DNA from: Methanobrevibacter sp.
GTDB taxonomy: Archaea > Methanobacteriota > Methanobacteria > Methanobacteriales > Methanobacteriaceae
NCBI RefSeq assembly: GCF_017431965.1
Contig: NZ_JAFRKB010000035.1
Span: 1-38,225 of the forward strand
Length of the DNA stretch: 38,225 nucleotides
Direction of reading: 5' to 3'
Shown here: positions 7,112 to 16,831 of the stretch, one piece after another
Numbering within the stretch: position 1 is the first letter of the stretch
How the letters are laid out: each line of letters starts with the position of its first letter
Translations under genes and position numbers: made by a program
Notes under the pieces: model-generated
Seen by the model: only the letters and a program-made list of their open reading frames with translations
Databases searched by the model: none
Told to the model about the DNA's origin: nothing

Positions 7112-8977
7112 CTAAATTAATTTTTGAATTTCTTCGCGAACGATCTTATTGACCATTCCACCATCGGCCTTTCCTTTAAGTTCCTTCATGCACATTCCCA
7201 TTAAAGGACCCATGGCGCCCATCTGACGTTCTTTCACCATTCCCTCATTTTTGGCAACGATTTCAGAAATTATGTTTGCAACATCACTTTCACTGAGCAT
7301 GGTCAAGTTGTTCTTCTCGGCTATTTCGGAGATTTCCTCATCAGGTGTTTTTATTGTTTCAATAGCTAGCTTTCTGACACTGTCCTTAGCTATTTTACCT
7401 TCACCGAGCAGTGTGAAAATTCCTTTATAGTGGTCTAATGTCAAGACATCAACATCATAGCCTTCCCTTTTGATTTCACGCAAATCATATGCAAGAAGTG
7501 ATGCGACCGGTGTTGCATCCACATCGACATCTGCCAATATGGCTTCAAAGGTGTCTGCAGTCTGCCTTTTGACAAGTTGTGTTGCAAGGTCTTCACTTAA
7601 TTTGTATTCCTCAATGATTCTTGCTTGCTTTACGTCAGGCAATTCAGGCAAGTCGTTTGCAATAGGTTCGATTCTATCGGAGGTGATCTTGAATAAAGGA
7701 ATGTCGGTTTCAAGATACATCCTGTTTGCGGTTGGAAGCGGCCTCATGTATTCTGTGTTTCCATCTTCAAGTGCTTTTCTTGTCTCTTCCACAACACCGT
7801 CAAGGCCTAGGTTGGCTCTTCTTTTAACTTCCTCCAAAGCGGAAATTGCGATATCTTCATCATGCGCTACAATGATGAATGCATCATCATCGCCGATGCC
7901 TAAAAACTCATTGACTTTGTCGACTTCGTCTTGGGTTATTCCGTAAGCAGGCAATTCATCAGAGTGGAAGATTCCGGAAACTCCACGTTTCTTGGCATAG
8001 CTTGCAATCTCTGTTCCAAATCTTCTGCCAGGCTGCACTTCGCGGCCAATCAAACCATCAAATCCTTTCAAAACAACAGCTTTAATGGTTGGGGCTGATT
8101 TTAAGATTTTGGATTCGGTATCTTCAAACAATTCATCCAATGTGTGAATCTCTTCCAAGACTTCAGCATTTCTTTCATTCAGCTGTTTTTTAATGTCAAT
8201 TAATTCAAGCTGTCTTGTAACTTCGCGGTTTACGATTTCGCCCATCAAATCCAAATCCTGCACACCTTTTATTTCTACACGCGCACCTTCTGCAATGGAG
8301 ATGTTCAAGTCCTGTCTGATTGTTCCAAGACCTCTTTTAACGTTGGTACTTCTTAAGATTTGACCGAGCATATATGCGACTTCCCTTACTTGATCAGGGT
8401 GGTGCATTGAAGGGTCGGTTGTGATTTCTGCAAGAGGAATACCTAATCTGTCCAATCTGAATTCGGTAAATCCGTCCTTGGTTTCAATTCTTCTTGCAGC
8501 ATCTTCCTCAAGACCAAGACTTTCAATAATTACTTTTCCATAAGGGGTGTCAAGGTAGCCGTCGGTTGCAACCATACCTGTTCTTTGAAATCCTCCGGTG
8601 TTACTTCCGTCAATAACCTGTTTTCTCATGGTATGGAATTCATCCACAATGTGCATGTTCATCAAACATGCGATGGTAATACAGATGTCAAGAGCTTCTT
8701 CATTTAAGCTGTGAGGAGGTTCGTCATCGTTTTCAACAAGACAGGTATGCTTTTCAAAGTTTTCGTATTTGAAGTTGAGTCCCCTTAAGGATTCTTGAAG
8801 AGCAGCTCTGTCGATTTCCCCAAGCTCTGATTGTGTTGGCCTTAATTTTCTTTGAATCAATTCATCAAAATCATCATCAACAAGTTCTGTTTTGCATGGA
8901 CAGAATAGCTTGTGCTGGCTGTTTAACTGTTGGTGAATTTCAAGTCCCATTTTTAATCCTAATTTTTCGTAATCCAT
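7112..8977 (-). CDS. gatE: Glutamyl-tRNA(Gln) amidotransferase subunit E
   Basis: A 621-residue GatE, the transamidase subunit that works with GatD to turn Glu-tRNA(Gln) into Gln-tRNA(Gln) in archaea. The N-terminal cradle opens with GLEIHQQLN and a CPC motif, and contains [16 protein letters not shown] and [11 protein letters not shown] as in the GatB/GatE fold. Residues of about 290-410 form the extra AspRS-like insertion that separates GatE from GatB ([16 protein letters not shown] onward). The C-terminal 150 residues are the YqeY-like helical tail. Length is normal for archaeal GatE (about 620). The ATG at 8977 follows gatD by 12 bases, so the two are translated from one transcript. Last gene of the minus-strand operon. 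Confidence 0.97.
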   Translation of the reverse strand: MDYEKLGLKMGLEIHQQLNSQHKLFCPCKTELVDDDFDELIQRKLRPTQSELGEIDRAALQESLRGLNFKYENFEKHTCLVENDDEPPHSLNEEALDICITIACLMNMHIVDEFHTMRKQVIDGSNTGGFQRTGMVATDGYLDTPYGKVIIESLGLEEDAARRIETKDGFTEFRLDRLGIPLAEITTDPSMHHPDQVREVAYMLGQILRSTNVKRGLGTIRQDLNISIAEGARVEIKGVQDLDLMGEIVNREVTRQLELIDIKKQLNERNAEVLEEIHTLDELFEDTESKILKSAPTIKAVVLKGFDGLIGREVQPGRRFGTEIASYAKKRGVSGIFHSDELPAYGITQDEVDKVNEFLGIGDDDAFIIVAHDEDIAISALEEVKRRANLGLDGVVEETRKALEDGNTEYMRPLPTANRMYLETDIPLFKITSDRIEPIANDLPELPDVKQARIIEEYKLSEDLATQLVKRQTADTFEAILADVDVDATPVASLLAYDLREIKREGYDVDVLTLDHYKGIFTLLGEGKIAKDSVRKLAIETIKTPDEEISEIAEKNNLTMLSESDVANIISEIVAKNEGMVKERQMGAMGPLMGMCMKELKGKADGGMVNKIVREEIQKLI

Positions 8978-8989
8978 TCTAGCACTCCC

Positions 8990-10300
8990 TTAATTCAAGA
9001 AATCCTTAATTGATGATTTTTCGGAAAATTCACCTGCAATGTTTTCTTGCATAATCTCTTTTACTTTAGCATAATCGTCACTTTGGCCCAATGCCCAACA
9101 TAATTTCACATAGGTGGTTTCAGGGGTCATGTCAAGGCCTGAAATAACTCCAGCATCAAGAATATTGCGTCCGGTTGAGTAGACATTCATGTTCACCCTT
9201 CCGTAAAGGCACTGTGAGGTCATGATGACTGGAATGTTTTCATCTTGCGCTCTTTTCAATGAGTCAATCAAGTCATTCGGCACATGTCCAAGACCTGTTC
9301 CCTCAATGACAAGACCCTTATATCCCTTATCAATGTGATAGTCAATGTAATCAGCAGAAATTCCCGGAAAGCTTTTGATGAATCCGACTTTATTTTCAAT
9401 GGCAGTATTCAATTCAAGGTCCTGGCTGCCGCGTTTGACATAATCATATTCTGGATTGATGTTAACCTTTTTGTTTTGGATTTTAGCTATTGGCTGAGCA
9501 TTGATGCTTCTGAATGTATCTCTTCTTGAAGTGTGCATCTTTCTTACCTTTGTTCCTTTGTGAAGGTAAGTGTACTCATCGTTCAGGCTTCCGTGCATGC
9601 AGACACACACTTCGGCTATGTCTGATTTTGCTGCAACTACAGAGTCAATCAGGTTGATGTTAGCGTCACTTGAAGGCCTGTCTGAACTTCTCTGAGCGCC
9701 GGTAATGACAATAGGCACTGGTGTTTTGACCATAAAGCTCAATGCAGCAGCAGTATAATGCATAGTATCTGTACCATGAGCTATTACCACTCCGTCTGCG
9801 CCGCCGGAAATGTCATTGGCTATTTCTTCAGCCGCCTTTACCCAGTATTCGGGTTTCATATCCTCACTTAAAATATTGTATAATGCTTTTACATTGTAAT
9901 TGGCATAATCAAGCAATTCAGGGTTTGCCTTTACAAGATCTGATGCTGTGAACTTAGGATGGACAGCCCCTGTCCTGTAGTCAATGACGGATGATACTGT
10001 ACCTCCTGTTGACACGATTGAGATGTTCTGTTTTGCATCGTCATGAGGAATTTCGGTTTCATCATAGCCGATTTTTGGCTTTTCACCCTTCTCGATTAGC
10101 TCGCAAGTAGTATTTTCGATAGCTACCCCGATATTGTATCCGCTTGATAGCTTGATAACAAGATACCCGTCATCGGCATCTTCGGGCCTATCAAGCAAAA
10201 TGCCAGTATAGGAGATGTCCTCTTTGTTAACTTTAACGGTATCTCCTATGCTGATGCCATATTGTTTTATATAATCTTGGGAAATTTCTTTATAAGTCAT
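8990..10300 (-). CDS. gatD: Glutamyl-tRNA(Gln) amidotransferase subunit D
   Basis: A 436-residue GatD, the asparaginase-type subunit that releases ammonia from an amide donor and passes it to GatE. The N-terminal 85 residues are the GatD-specific beta domain. The asparaginase-like part follows with the two active-site signatures STGGT (97-101) and HGTD (175-178), both intact. The next region keeps [13 protein letters not shown], and the C-terminal domain is complete. I start at the ATG at 10300 rather than the TTG one codon earlier; the upstream GTGATT serves as ribosome site. It begins nine bases after the vorA stop, so it is tied to the vor genes by spacing. Confidence 0.96.
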   Translation of the reverse strand: MTYKEISQDYIKQYGISIGDTVKVNKEDISYTGILLDRPEDADDGYLVIKLSSGYNIGVAIENTTCELIEKGEKPKIGYDETEIPHDDAKQNISIVSTGGTVSSVIDYRTGAVHPKFTASDLVKANPELLDYANYNVKALYNILSEDMKPEYWVKAAEEIANDISGGADGVVIAHGTDTMHYTAAALSFMVKTPVPIVITGAQRSSDRPSSDANINLIDSVVAAKSDIAEVCVCMHGSLNDEYTYLHKGTKVRKMHTSRRDTFRSINAQPIAKIQNKKVNINPEYDYVKRGSQDLELNTAIENKVGFIKSFPGISADYIDYHIDKGYKGLVIEGTGLGHVPNDLIDSLKRAQDENIPVIMTSQCLYGRVNMNVYSTGRNILDAGVISGLDMTPETTYVKLCWALGQSDDYAKVKEIMQENIAGEFSEKSSIKDFLN

Positions 10301-10309
10301 CAAATCACA

Positions 10310-11755
10310 CTAAGAATTGTTTTTTAACCATTCAGCTCCCGCTTCTAAAACTTCAATATTCACATCAATAACTTTTGGTTTTGATGCAAACATTTCACGA
10401 ATGGCATTTTCATAAGATTCACGTTTCAATACATCTGTCAGCTCAGTCAATGCTCCAAGCAATGCGGTATTAGCGGTTCTTGCGTTTCCATGTTCTTCTG
10501 CAATGTCAACGCATGGCATTGGAATGACTTTGATGTCTTTGTCGGTTGAGAACTCACCGATATGGGCATCATAAAGTATGACTCCGCCTTCCTTAACGTC
10601 CTGTGAGAATTGTGCCAGTGAAGGTTTGTTTAATGCAATAAGAATGTCAATATCATCAACGACAGGGGTTCCTATAGTCTCATTGGAAATCACAACAGAA
10701 CAGTTTGATTTTCCACCTCTTTGTTCAGGTCCGTAGCTAGGATACCAGGATACGTGCTTTCCTTCGGCACATGCTGCCTGAGCAATTGTCAAACCTGCAC
10801 TTAAAACTCCCTGACCTCCAAATCCACTGACCTTGATGCTCAATGGATTGATGTCATCATCAACATAACCTGAGTCATCGCTTCTTGAAACATTGAATAT
10901 CTTATCCAATGATTCGGTTGAAAAATCACTTTCGGGCCTTACAACTGGCTCTTTTTGATATAAATTATTTCTGAAGTTTTTGACAGGGAATTCTTTTTCC
11001 ATCTGTTCTTCAATGAATTTTTGAGCACTTGCAACATCCTGTTTTAGGTTTGTTGGACAAGGTGACAATACTTCAACAAATGAATATCCTTTTCCTTCTT
11101 TTTGAACGGTCAAAGCCTGTTTGATGGCATATTTTGCAAGTCTGATTTTTAATGGATTTGCAAGGGATACCCTTTCAATGAATACAGGTGCTTTCAATGT
11201 ATCAATCAATTCGCACATGTGTGTAGGGTGTCCTGTGTAATCAGGGTCTCTTCCTGTTTGACATGTAACTGTCTTTTCACCGATTAATGTGGTTGGAGCC
11301 ATTTGCCCACCGGTCATTCCATAAACTGTGTTGTTTACGAAAAATACTGCAATCTTTTCTCCACGATTTGCAGCCTGCAATGTTTCATTCAAACCGATGG
11401 ATGCCAAATCTCCGTCTCCCTGATAACTCATTACAATGGCATTGTCCTGTGCTCTTGAAATACCTGTAGCCACTGCAGGTGCTCTTCCGTGAGCAGTTTG
11501 GAAGTTTCCGCAATTGAAATAGAAGTATGCGTATACTGAACATCCCACAGGTGAAATCATTACGCATCTTTCCTGAATTCCAAGTTCATCCATACATTCG
11601 GCAATTAATTTGTGTAAAATTCCATGTCCACAACCGGCACAGTAGTGTGTAGATTGAATATTGGTTCCTTTTCTAGGATATTCTTCTAAAAGGGATTGTG
11701 GATTTCTACGTATTTGCAATTCATAATCTTTATCATTAAAATCTTTTTCACTCAT
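10310..11755 (-). CDS. vorA: 2-oxoacid:ferredoxin oxidoreductase, fused TPP (beta) and gamma subunits, probably 2-oxoisovalerate type
   Basis: A 481-residue fusion. Residues 1-290 are the thiamine diphosphate-binding beta part: CAGCGHG (39-45), GDGD (113-116) and [11 protein letters not shown] (141-151). From about residue 305, the gamma part starts [16 protein letters not shown] and contains [14 protein letters not shown]. This fused arrangement with separate alpha and ferredoxin subunits is what is known for VOR of Methanobacteriales, whereas their pyruvate and 2-oxoglutarate enzymes have separate chains. In methanogens the enzyme mainly works in the reductive direction, carboxylating isobutyryl-CoA and similar esters. 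The start is the ATG at 11755: GGATGTGG lies just ahead, and a longer frame overlaps vorB. Substrate choice rests on family layout and neighbours. Confidence 0.88.
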   Translation of the reverse strand: MSEKDFNDKDYELQIRRNPQSLLEEYPRKGTNIQSTHYCAGCGHGILHKLIAECMDELGIQERCVMISPVGCSVYAYFYFNCGNFQTAHGRAPAVATGISRAQDNAIVMSYQGDGDLASIGLNETLQAANRGEKIAVFFVNNTVYGMTGGQMAPTTLIGEKTVTCQTGRDPDYTGHPTHMCELIDTLKAPVFIERVSLANPLKIRLAKYAIKQALTVQKEGKGYSFVEVLSPCPTNLKQDVASAQKFIEEQMEKEFPVKNFRNNLYQKEPVVRPESDFSTESLDKIFNVSRSDDSGYVDDDINPLSIKVSGFGGQGVLSAGLTIAQAACAEGKHVSWYPSYGPEQRGGKSNCSVVISNETIGTPVVDDIDILIALNKPSLAQFSQDVKEGGVILYDAHIGEFSTDKDIKVIPMPCVDIAEEHGNARTANTALLGALTELTDVLKRESYENAIREMFASKPKVIDVNIEVLEAGAEWLKNNS

Positions 11756-11768
11756 TTTTCCACATCCT

Positions 11769-12884
11769 TTAATCAATAATATTCGGGCTTGCCTTTTCTT
11801 CACTTCTTTTTGAAGTGTCTATGCTTTCATCTTCAAAGCCAGCTATTTCATAGATTTTTGCAAGAATATGTTTCAATTCAATCAGGTTACCGCCCATTCT
11901 GTTGACAAGATAAGTATCCTCTTTTCTCAATGCCGCAAACTGTACGTCAGCCAATAGCTGGCCGTTACTCATTTCAACGGATATGAAACTTACGCCCTTA
12001 TCAGATAACTCTTTTATTTTATCTACTGGGAAAGGTGATAATGTGATAGGTCTTAAAAGTCCAACTTTCAAGCCTTTTTCACGGCTTTTGTCAACAGCTG
12101 ATCTTGCAATCCTGCTGCTGATACCGTATGATACCAGAACAATTTCAGCATCTTCAACCTGATACTCTTCATAGATTACCTCTTCAGCATCGATTTTTGC
12201 ATACTTTTCCTGAAGTTTGTAGTTGAAGTCTTCTAAATCATTAAAATCATTAAAGATTGAAGTAATTAGATTATCCATGGTTTCCTTGGTTCCTTTAACG
12301 GCCCAATCCTTATCGTTTTTAGGTTCGATAGCTTCCTTAGGGAATTCCAGTGGTTCGGCCATCTGACCTAATGTGCCGTCTGCAAGTACAACTACAGGGT
12401 TTCTCCATTTATCGGCAAGTTCAAACGCTTTCATGGTTAAATCACACATTTCCTGAACGCTGTTAGGTGCTAAAACTATGTTTTTATAGTTTCCATGACC
12501 TCCACCTTTGACAACCTGATTGTAGTCTCCCTGTTCCGGCCCGATGTTTCCAAGTCCAGGTCCTGCCCTCATGATGTCGACAATAACTGCAGGCAACTCG
12601 GCGCCTGCGAGGAATGTGAAACCTTCCTGCATTAAGCTTATTCCAGGTCCTGATGATGAGGTCATAACCCTGTGACCGGTTCCGGATGCACCGTAAACCA
12701 TATTGATTGATGCCTCTTCACTTTCTGCCTGAACAAAGTTTCTTCCAACCATAGGGAAGTATTTTGATGCTTCATGCAATATTTCGCTTGCCGGAGTAAT
12801 TGGGTATCCGAAGAAACAGTCACAGCCGGCATACATTGCGCCGATGATTACTGCGGTATTTCCTTTAACCATTTGATTACTCAT
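11769..12884 (-). CDS. vorB: 2-oxoacid:ferredoxin oxidoreductase alpha subunit (pyrimidine-binding part), probably 2-oxoisovalerate type
   Basis: A 371-residue alpha subunit. GYPITPASE (about 26-34) and the [14 protein letters not shown] segment are the signatures of the pyrimidine-binding domain, and [13 protein letters not shown] follows. The last 120 residues form the transketolase C-like domain ([28 protein letters not shown]). It pairs with the fused VorA chain and the VorC ferredoxin to make the complete enzyme in the cytoplasm. The ATG directly abuts the vorC stop codon (TAAATG), indicating coupled translation. Length is usual for VorB and shorter than the pyruvate enzyme alpha chain. 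Confidence 0.9.
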   Translation of the reverse strand: MSNQMVKGNTAVIIGAMYAGCDCFFGYPITPASEILHEASKYFPMVGRNFVQAESEEASINMVYGASGTGHRVMTSSSGPGISLMQEGFTFLAGAELPAVIVDIMRAGPGLGNIGPEQGDYNQVVKGGGHGNYKNIVLAPNSVQEMCDLTMKAFELADKWRNPVVVLADGTLGQMAEPLEFPKEAIEPKNDKDWAVKGTKETMDNLITSIFNDFNDLEDFNYKLQEKYAKIDAEEVIYEEYQVEDAEIVLVSYGISSRIARSAVDKSREKGLKVGLLRPITLSPFPVDKIKELSDKGVSFISVEMSNGQLLADVQFAALRKEDTYLVNRMGGNLIELKHILAKIYEIAGFEDESIDTSKRSEEKASPNIID

Positions 12885-13169
12885 TTAATTTCCCCCTTTG
12901 CTTGTTGCTTTAGCTTTAATCATTTTAGCAACTGAATCGTTAACAATTTTTTTATATTGATGTACTTCTAGGGCTAATGGTTCTGGACATGTAAAATAAC
13001 AGTCTTTACAGCCGGTACAACCCTCGCCGCTATAGTATGCAAATTGATATCCTGCATCGTTCATGTCTTGTGAAAGTAATATTGCATTTTGAGGACATCC
13101 GACTATACATCTCATACAGCCTTTGCAAATTTCCTTATTAATAACTGGGAAAGATATTTCTTCTGTCAT
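12885..13169 (-). CDS. vorC: 2-oxoacid:ferredoxin oxidoreductase ferredoxin (delta) subunit
   Basis: A 94-residue dicluster ferredoxin subunit. Cys15, 18, 21 and 25 (CKGCMRCIVGCP) and Cys51, 54, 57 and 61 (CTGCKDCYFTCP) give two complete [4Fe-4S] sites that pass electrons between the TPP site and soluble ferredoxin. The first residues (FPVINKEIC) resemble the delta chains of related oxidoreductases. The start ATG lies one base after the stop of the acyl-CoA synthetase gene, with AAGGGG inside that gene's end as ribosome site. Confidence 0.92.
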   Translation of the reverse strand: MTEEISFPVINKEICKGCMRCIVGCPQNAILLSQDMNDAGYQFAYYSGEGCTGCKDCYFTCPEPLALEVHQYKKIVNDSVAKMIKAKATSKGGN

Positions 13170-13170
13170 T

Positions 13171-14847
13171 TTATCCCCTTAAATTATTTTTGTCTTTTTC
13201 TCTGATTTCAACTCTCCTTGTTTTACCGCTTATGGTCTCAGGTAATTCATCGGTATATTCAACCATTCTTGGGTATTTATAAGGAGCTGTAACTCTTTTA
13301 ACATGATTTTGAATGTCTTTGGTAAGTGAATCTGATGGTTCAAAGTCAGGTTGAAGGACAATTGTCGCCTTTACAATCTGGCCTCTAACTTCATCAGGAT
13401 AAGCAGTAATCGCACAGTGGCGTACAGCTTCGTGAGAAAGCACTGCACTTTCAACTTCATAGGGTCCAATACGGTATCCTGAAGATTTGATGATGTCATC
13501 GTTTCTTCCAACGAAGTGCACATAGCCGTCCTCATCAAACCATGCGGTATCTCCGCAGTGGTAGAATCCGTCATGCCATTGCGCAGCCTGTTTTTCAGGG
13601 TCTTTATAATATTCTTTGAATAGTCCTGGCGGAACACCTTCGGAGACGTTAAAACAGATTTCTCCTTCGTCACCTATTTCAACAGGATTGTCATCTTCAT
13701 CGTGCAGTTCTATTTTGTAAAGTGGGGAAGGTTTTCCAATTGATCCGACTTTTGCATCCAACCAGATGAATGTTCCGATTGATAATGTGGTTTCGGTTTG
13801 ACCGAATCCCTCTTTAATTCTCAAGCCGGCAATGTCATAGAACCTTTCGGATACTTCAGGAGGTAAAGGTTCACCTGCTGTTGCAACATATTTTAAGTTT
13901 GAAAAGTCATATCCATCAATGTTTTCTTTAATCAGGAATCTGTAAACTGTTGGTGGTGCACAGAAGGTGTCCACCTTGTTTTCTATGATTTTTTCAAGTA
14001 ATCTGATTCCGTTAAATCTCACATAATCATATATGAAAATAGCTGTTCCGGCAATCCATTGACCGTATATGTTTCCCCAAACGGCTTTTCCCCAGCCTGT
14101 ATCTGATGCTGTGTGGTGGATTCCGTCTTCCACAACATTTTGCCAATATTTTGCGGTTGGAATATGGCCCAGGGCATAAGTGTGTCTGTGTGAAACCATC
14201 TTTGGAAGTCCGCTTGTACCTGATGTGAAGTAAATCATGAAAATTTCATCCGCCATAGGATTTTCATCCCCTGTTGGTCTTTCATAAACGGGACTTTCCT
14301 CTTTTATTGCTTCATTGAAATTGATCCATCCTTCTCTGTCGGTTTCAATTACAAGCTTTTTCAAATCCCAATCAAGTTCTTTTTCGGCTTCCTCATAATC
14401 GGGTAATAATGAATCTTCTTCTACAGATATAATGGCTTTTACTTCTGCCTGCTTTAATCTGAAGTCAATGTCATGAAGCTTCAGCATGTGGGTTGCAGGA
14501 ATGGCCACTGCTCCAAGTTTGTGCAATGCAACCATACAAATCCACCATTCGTATCTGTTTTTCAGGGTAAGCATTACAGCATCGCCTTTTTTGATGCCTA
14601 ACTTTTTAAGCAGGTTGACTGTCCTGTTTGAATATTCTTTCATGTCTTTGAATGTAAATGTGTGATTTTCATCGTCATCATTGGTCCAGACTAAAGCTCT
14701 TTTATCGGGATCAATTTCAGCATATCTGTCCACCACATCAAATCCAAAGTTAAAGTCATCATCATATTTTAGTTTGAAGTTTTTGAAAAAATCTTCATAC
14801 GAGTTAAATTCGACTCGCTCTACAAAATTTTCTATTAATGAAGTCAT
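13171..14847 (-). CDS. AMP-forming acyl-CoA synthetase (acetyl-/branched-chain acyl-CoA type)
   Basis: A 558-residue adenylate-forming enzyme that activates a carboxylic acid to its CoA ester via an acyl-AMP. All core motifs are present: YFTSGTSGLPKM (phosphate loop), GFGQTE, YHCGDTAW, the hinge GRNDDIIKSSGYRIGP, and SGKTRR with the catalytic Lys near the C-terminus. The overall pattern resembles medium-chain acyl-CoA synthetases more than canonical acetyl-CoA synthetase, which is about 650 residues. Sitting directly before vorCBA, it most plausibly makes isobutyryl-, 2-methylbutyryl- or isovaleryl-CoA from volatile fatty acids for VOR to carboxylate into branched amino-acid precursors. That substrate assignment is inference from context; acetate or an aryl acid would also fit the motifs. 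Confidence 0.88.
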   Translation of the reverse strand: MTSLIENFVERVEFNSYEDFFKNFKLKYDDDFNFGFDVVDRYAEIDPDKRALVWTNDDDENHTFTFKDMKEYSNRTVNLLKKLGIKKGDAVMLTLKNRYEWWICMVALHKLGAVAIPATHMLKLHDIDFRLKQAEVKAIISVEEDSLLPDYEEAEKELDWDLKKLVIETDREGWINFNEAIKEESPVYERPTGDENPMADEIFMIYFTSGTSGLPKMVSHRHTYALGHIPTAKYWQNVVEDGIHHTASDTGWGKAVWGNIYGQWIAGTAIFIYDYVRFNGIRLLEKIIENKVDTFCAPPTVYRFLIKENIDGYDFSNLKYVATAGEPLPPEVSERFYDIAGLRIKEGFGQTETTLSIGTFIWLDAKVGSIGKPSPLYKIELHDEDDNPVEIGDEGEICFNVSEGVPPGLFKEYYKDPEKQAAQWHDGFYHCGDTAWFDEDGYVHFVGRNDDIIKSSGYRIGPYEVESAVLSHEAVRHCAITAYPDEVRGQIVKATIVLQPDFEPSDSLTKDIQNHVKRVTAPYKYPRMVEYTDELPETISGKTRRVEIREKDKNNLRG

Positions 14848-14867
14848 TTAATAATCTCCTGTAAGTA

Positions 14868-15419
14868 TTATATTATCACTGCTAAAAATTTAGCGGGTTT
14901 ATCGTTAAGTGCTATCATCGCATGTCTGTGTGCTGAATCAAAGAAGATACAATCTCCTTCGTTCAATATGATTTCGTTGTTGTGGATGTAAATTTTAAGT
15001 GTGCCTTCAAGCACGTAGTTGAATTCCTGGCCGGGGTGTGAATTAAGTGAAGGCACAGGATTCTTTTCGGGATCTACAACAACAAGGAATGTTTCAGCTT
15101 TTTTGTGAATGAAATTTGAGCATAGGTTTTCGTGGGTATACTCTTTTCTGCGGTCAACTGAAACTCCTTTGTTTGCACGAGTAACATCAAAGATACTCAT
15201 TCTGCTTTCTTCACCGGTTAATAATAATCCTAAATCAACCTTAAAAATATGTGCAAGTTCATATAAAAAGCTTGCAGGGATGTCTACTTCGCCTGTTTCA
15301 TATTGATTGTAAGTCTCTTCCTTTATGTTTAATTCAGATGCAATTTCACTAATTGAAATGTCTGAAAGTTCTCTCAATTCTCTAATTCTATTCCCAATAT
15401 CTTTGTTGTATTCATTCAA
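14868..15419 (-). CDS. XRE-family HTH and cupin transcriptional regulator
   Basis: A 183-residue protein. Residues of about 8-65 form a helix-turn-helix of XRE type ([19 protein letters not shown], then the [12 protein letters not shown] turn). The C-terminal 75 residues are a cupin barrel: [12 protein letters not shown] and the [14 protein letters not shown] motif with conserved His. This HTH-cupin layout is known from small-molecule-sensing regulators. No ATG fits; the best start is TTG at 15419, six bases after AGGTG (15430-15426). The GTG at 15428 lies inside that site. As first gene of the operon, 20 bases ahead of the acyl-CoA synthetase, it probably controls the operon in response to a carboxylate or CoA-linked ligand; the ligand is unknown. 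Confidence 0.85.
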   Translation of the reverse strand: MNEYNKDIGNRIRELRELSDISISEIASELNIKEETYNQYETGEVDIPASFLYELAHIFKVDLGLLLTGEESRMSIFDVTRANKGVSVDRRKEYTHENLCSNFIHKKAETFLVVVDPEKNPVPSLNSHPGQEFNYVLEGTLKIYIHNNEIILNEGDCIFFDSAHRHAMIALNDKPAKFLAVII

Positions 15420-15451
15420 AATAAACACCTTATTTTTTTCAATTGATTATA

Positions 15452-15472
15452 ATGATATAATAAATATTATAA
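15452..15472 (-). promoter_or_regulatory. Candidate promoter region for the regulator-acs-vor-gatDE operon
   Basis: Minus-strand TTATAATATTTATTATATC lies 33-53 bases ahead of the TTG start, within a very A/T-rich tract. The exact box cannot be chosen by eye. Confidence 0.35.
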
Positions 15473-15564
15473 CATATAGTAAGTTTGATTTTAACTTTAT
15501 TTAAAGGTTATTAAAAATCGTGATAATTCGTTATAAATTCACAAATTTCTGAAAAAAATGAAAG

Positions 15565-15573
15565 TTTATATAT
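15565..15573 (+). promoter_or_regulatory. TATA box for the small Cys-rich protein gene
   Basis: TTTATATAT preceded by purine-rich GAAAG. It lies 55-63 bases ahead of the ATG at 15628, with GGTGAG (15618-15623) as ribosome site. Confidence 0.6.
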
Positions 15574-15627
15574 TAAAAAAAATTAATTCTAATTAGTCAA
15601 TAAAATTTTTATTAAATGGTGAGTTTA

Positions 15628-15999
15628 ATGTCCTCTTCAGAGATTGGTAACAATGTAATTTTTAAAAAGCAATTAGGTTTAAACTATGAAATCGACCAGA
15701 AGTATGTCGGTATTAAAATGAAGGAAAACAATATTCTGTCCTTTAATTTCAGGGTTCCTGGTTCTTTGATAAATGATGTTGAGTCATATTTTAAAAGATT
15801 TAAGTTAGGTGAACCAATTTTAGTTGATATCGGAGGAACAGGAGATATAAGATGTGATTTTAAAGGAATTTCACCAGTCTTGAAAAATAAAAACGAACTT
15901 GACCAATATTTCATCTCAGCTACTTTGCAGGAAGACAAAAAGTACGATCCTGTCGAAGAGGAAAAATGTGAAACATGCAGTGGATGCGGATTCCACTAA
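15628..15999 (+). CDS. Conserved-looking small protein with C-terminal CxxCxxC motif, function unknown
   Basis: A 123-residue protein. The start at 15628 (MSSSEIGNN) is preferred over the ATG at 15616 because GGTGAG (15618-15623) then acts as ribosome site. The body is a mixed alpha/beta domain with FNFRVPGSLINDVESYF and the DIGGTGDIRCDFKG segment. The C-terminus is a short acidic linker followed by CETCSGCGFH at the extreme end: three Cys plus His, likely binding a metal or iron-sulfur cluster, or acting as a redox-active tail. No signal peptide or membrane helix. Divergent from the vor operon and convergent with the protease gene. I do not recognise the family. Confidence 0.75.
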   Translation: MSSSEIGNNVIFKKQLGLNYEIDQKYVGIKMKENNILSFNFRVPGSLINDVESYFKRFKLGEPILVDIGGTGDIRCDFKGISPVLKNKNELDQYFISATLQEDKKYDPVEEEKCETCSGCGFH

Positions 16000-16011
16000 C
16001 CACTCTTTTTT

Positions 16012-16821
16012 TTATGAATATGCTCTTTTTAAGGCGTTTGTTTCATCAATGATATACTTTATCAGAAGTATTGTTGATACTCCAACTATCCCTCCAAGCA
16101 ATATTATCCATGGAAACTGGCAGAGGAATGCATCGGCATTCACAATGTCAAGCAGTGATGCGGCAACGTTATTAATAAAGTGAACACTTATAGGAATTAG
16201 GATATTGTCTGTTTTAAGGTATAGGATGCACATGCATATTCCAAACAGGAATGCGCTTATTATCCCTCCGAAATCATGGCCCGCTGCAAATATCAATGAT
16301 GAAATTATCATTGCCGGAACAAAGCCAATTTTGATTTTTAATCTGTTAAAAAGAATTCCCCTAAATGCCAGCTCTTCCATAATGGGAGCGAATATTAATG
16401 TTGTAATGCTGCTTAGGAGAAATGCACCTGGAGTCAAATCGATTTTGTCAAAATCAAATCCTGTCACCCAAGTCGGGTCGACCATTCCAATTGCAAAATC
16501 AAGCACGGTAACTAAAAATAGAAATATGAATGCAAAGCATATGTTGATTGCAAATATATAGAGAATCTCCTTTCTATTTTTCTCTAAAAACAAATCTTCA
16601 AAGTTTTTTGAAAGTCCTGTAGTGTCTTTCAAACACCAGAAAAAGAATATTAAAATTAATGAGGATATTAATATGAAAAAAAGGTCATCATTTTCTTCAA
16701 ACACTGGAAAAATCGCCATTATCACTCCGCCAATGATGATTGTGACGACAACCCATACAAAAAATTCCCTTAGTCTGATAGTTCTAAGGCGAGTATTAAA
16801 ATTAGTCACTTGTTTATCCAT
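16012..16821 (-). CDS. CPBP-family intramembrane metalloprotease (CAAX/Abi type)
   Basis: A 269-residue multi-spanning membrane protein with about eight hydrophobic segments. The three motifs of the family are in order in the C-terminal half: EELAFRG (EExxxR), FAAGH (FxxxH) and HFINN (HxxxN), so the active site looks intact. Known members process prenylated proteins or act in immunity or bacteriocin self-protection; which applies here cannot be read from sequence. The ATG at 16821 is preferred; a longer TTG-started frame would run into the end of the epimerase gene. It follows that gene by ten bases, so the two are probably co-transcribed. Confidence 0.88.
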   Translation of the reverse strand: MDKQVTNFNTRLRTIRLREFFVWVVVTIIIGGVIMAIFPVFEENDDLFFILISSLILIFFFWCLKDTTGLSKNFEDLFLEKNRKEILYIFAINICFAFIFLFLVTVLDFAIGMVDPTWVTGFDFDKIDLTPGAFLLSSITTLIFAPIMEELAFRGILFNRLKIKIGFVPAMIISSLIFAAGHDFGGIISAFLFGICMCILYLKTDNILIPISVHFINNVAASLLDIVNADAFLCQFPWIILLGGIVGVSTILLIKYIIDETNALKRAYS

Positions 16822-16831
16822 AATATTATCT

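Noticed and set aside
7470..7946. Plus-strand 158-codon open frame inside gatE
   Set aside because: Ser-rich shadow of the minus-strand gatE, which has full-length family motifs.
10310..11803. Longer form of vorA starting 16 codons earlier
   Set aside because: It would overlap the end of vorB, begins without a ribosome site, and the basic leader is absent from the family; the ATG at 11755 has GGATGTGG before it.
10310..13169. Pyruvate or 2-oxoglutarate ferredoxin oxidoreductase instead of VOR
   Set aside because: In this order of methanogens those enzymes have separate beta and gamma chains, whereas here they are fused and preceded by an acyl-CoA synthetase. The substrate is still not proven.
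16012..16821. CPBP protease as part of an anti-phage or bacteriocin system
   Set aside because: Motifs are intact, but neighbours are an epimerase and a small Cys-rich protein, with no toxin, peptide precursor or defence gene.
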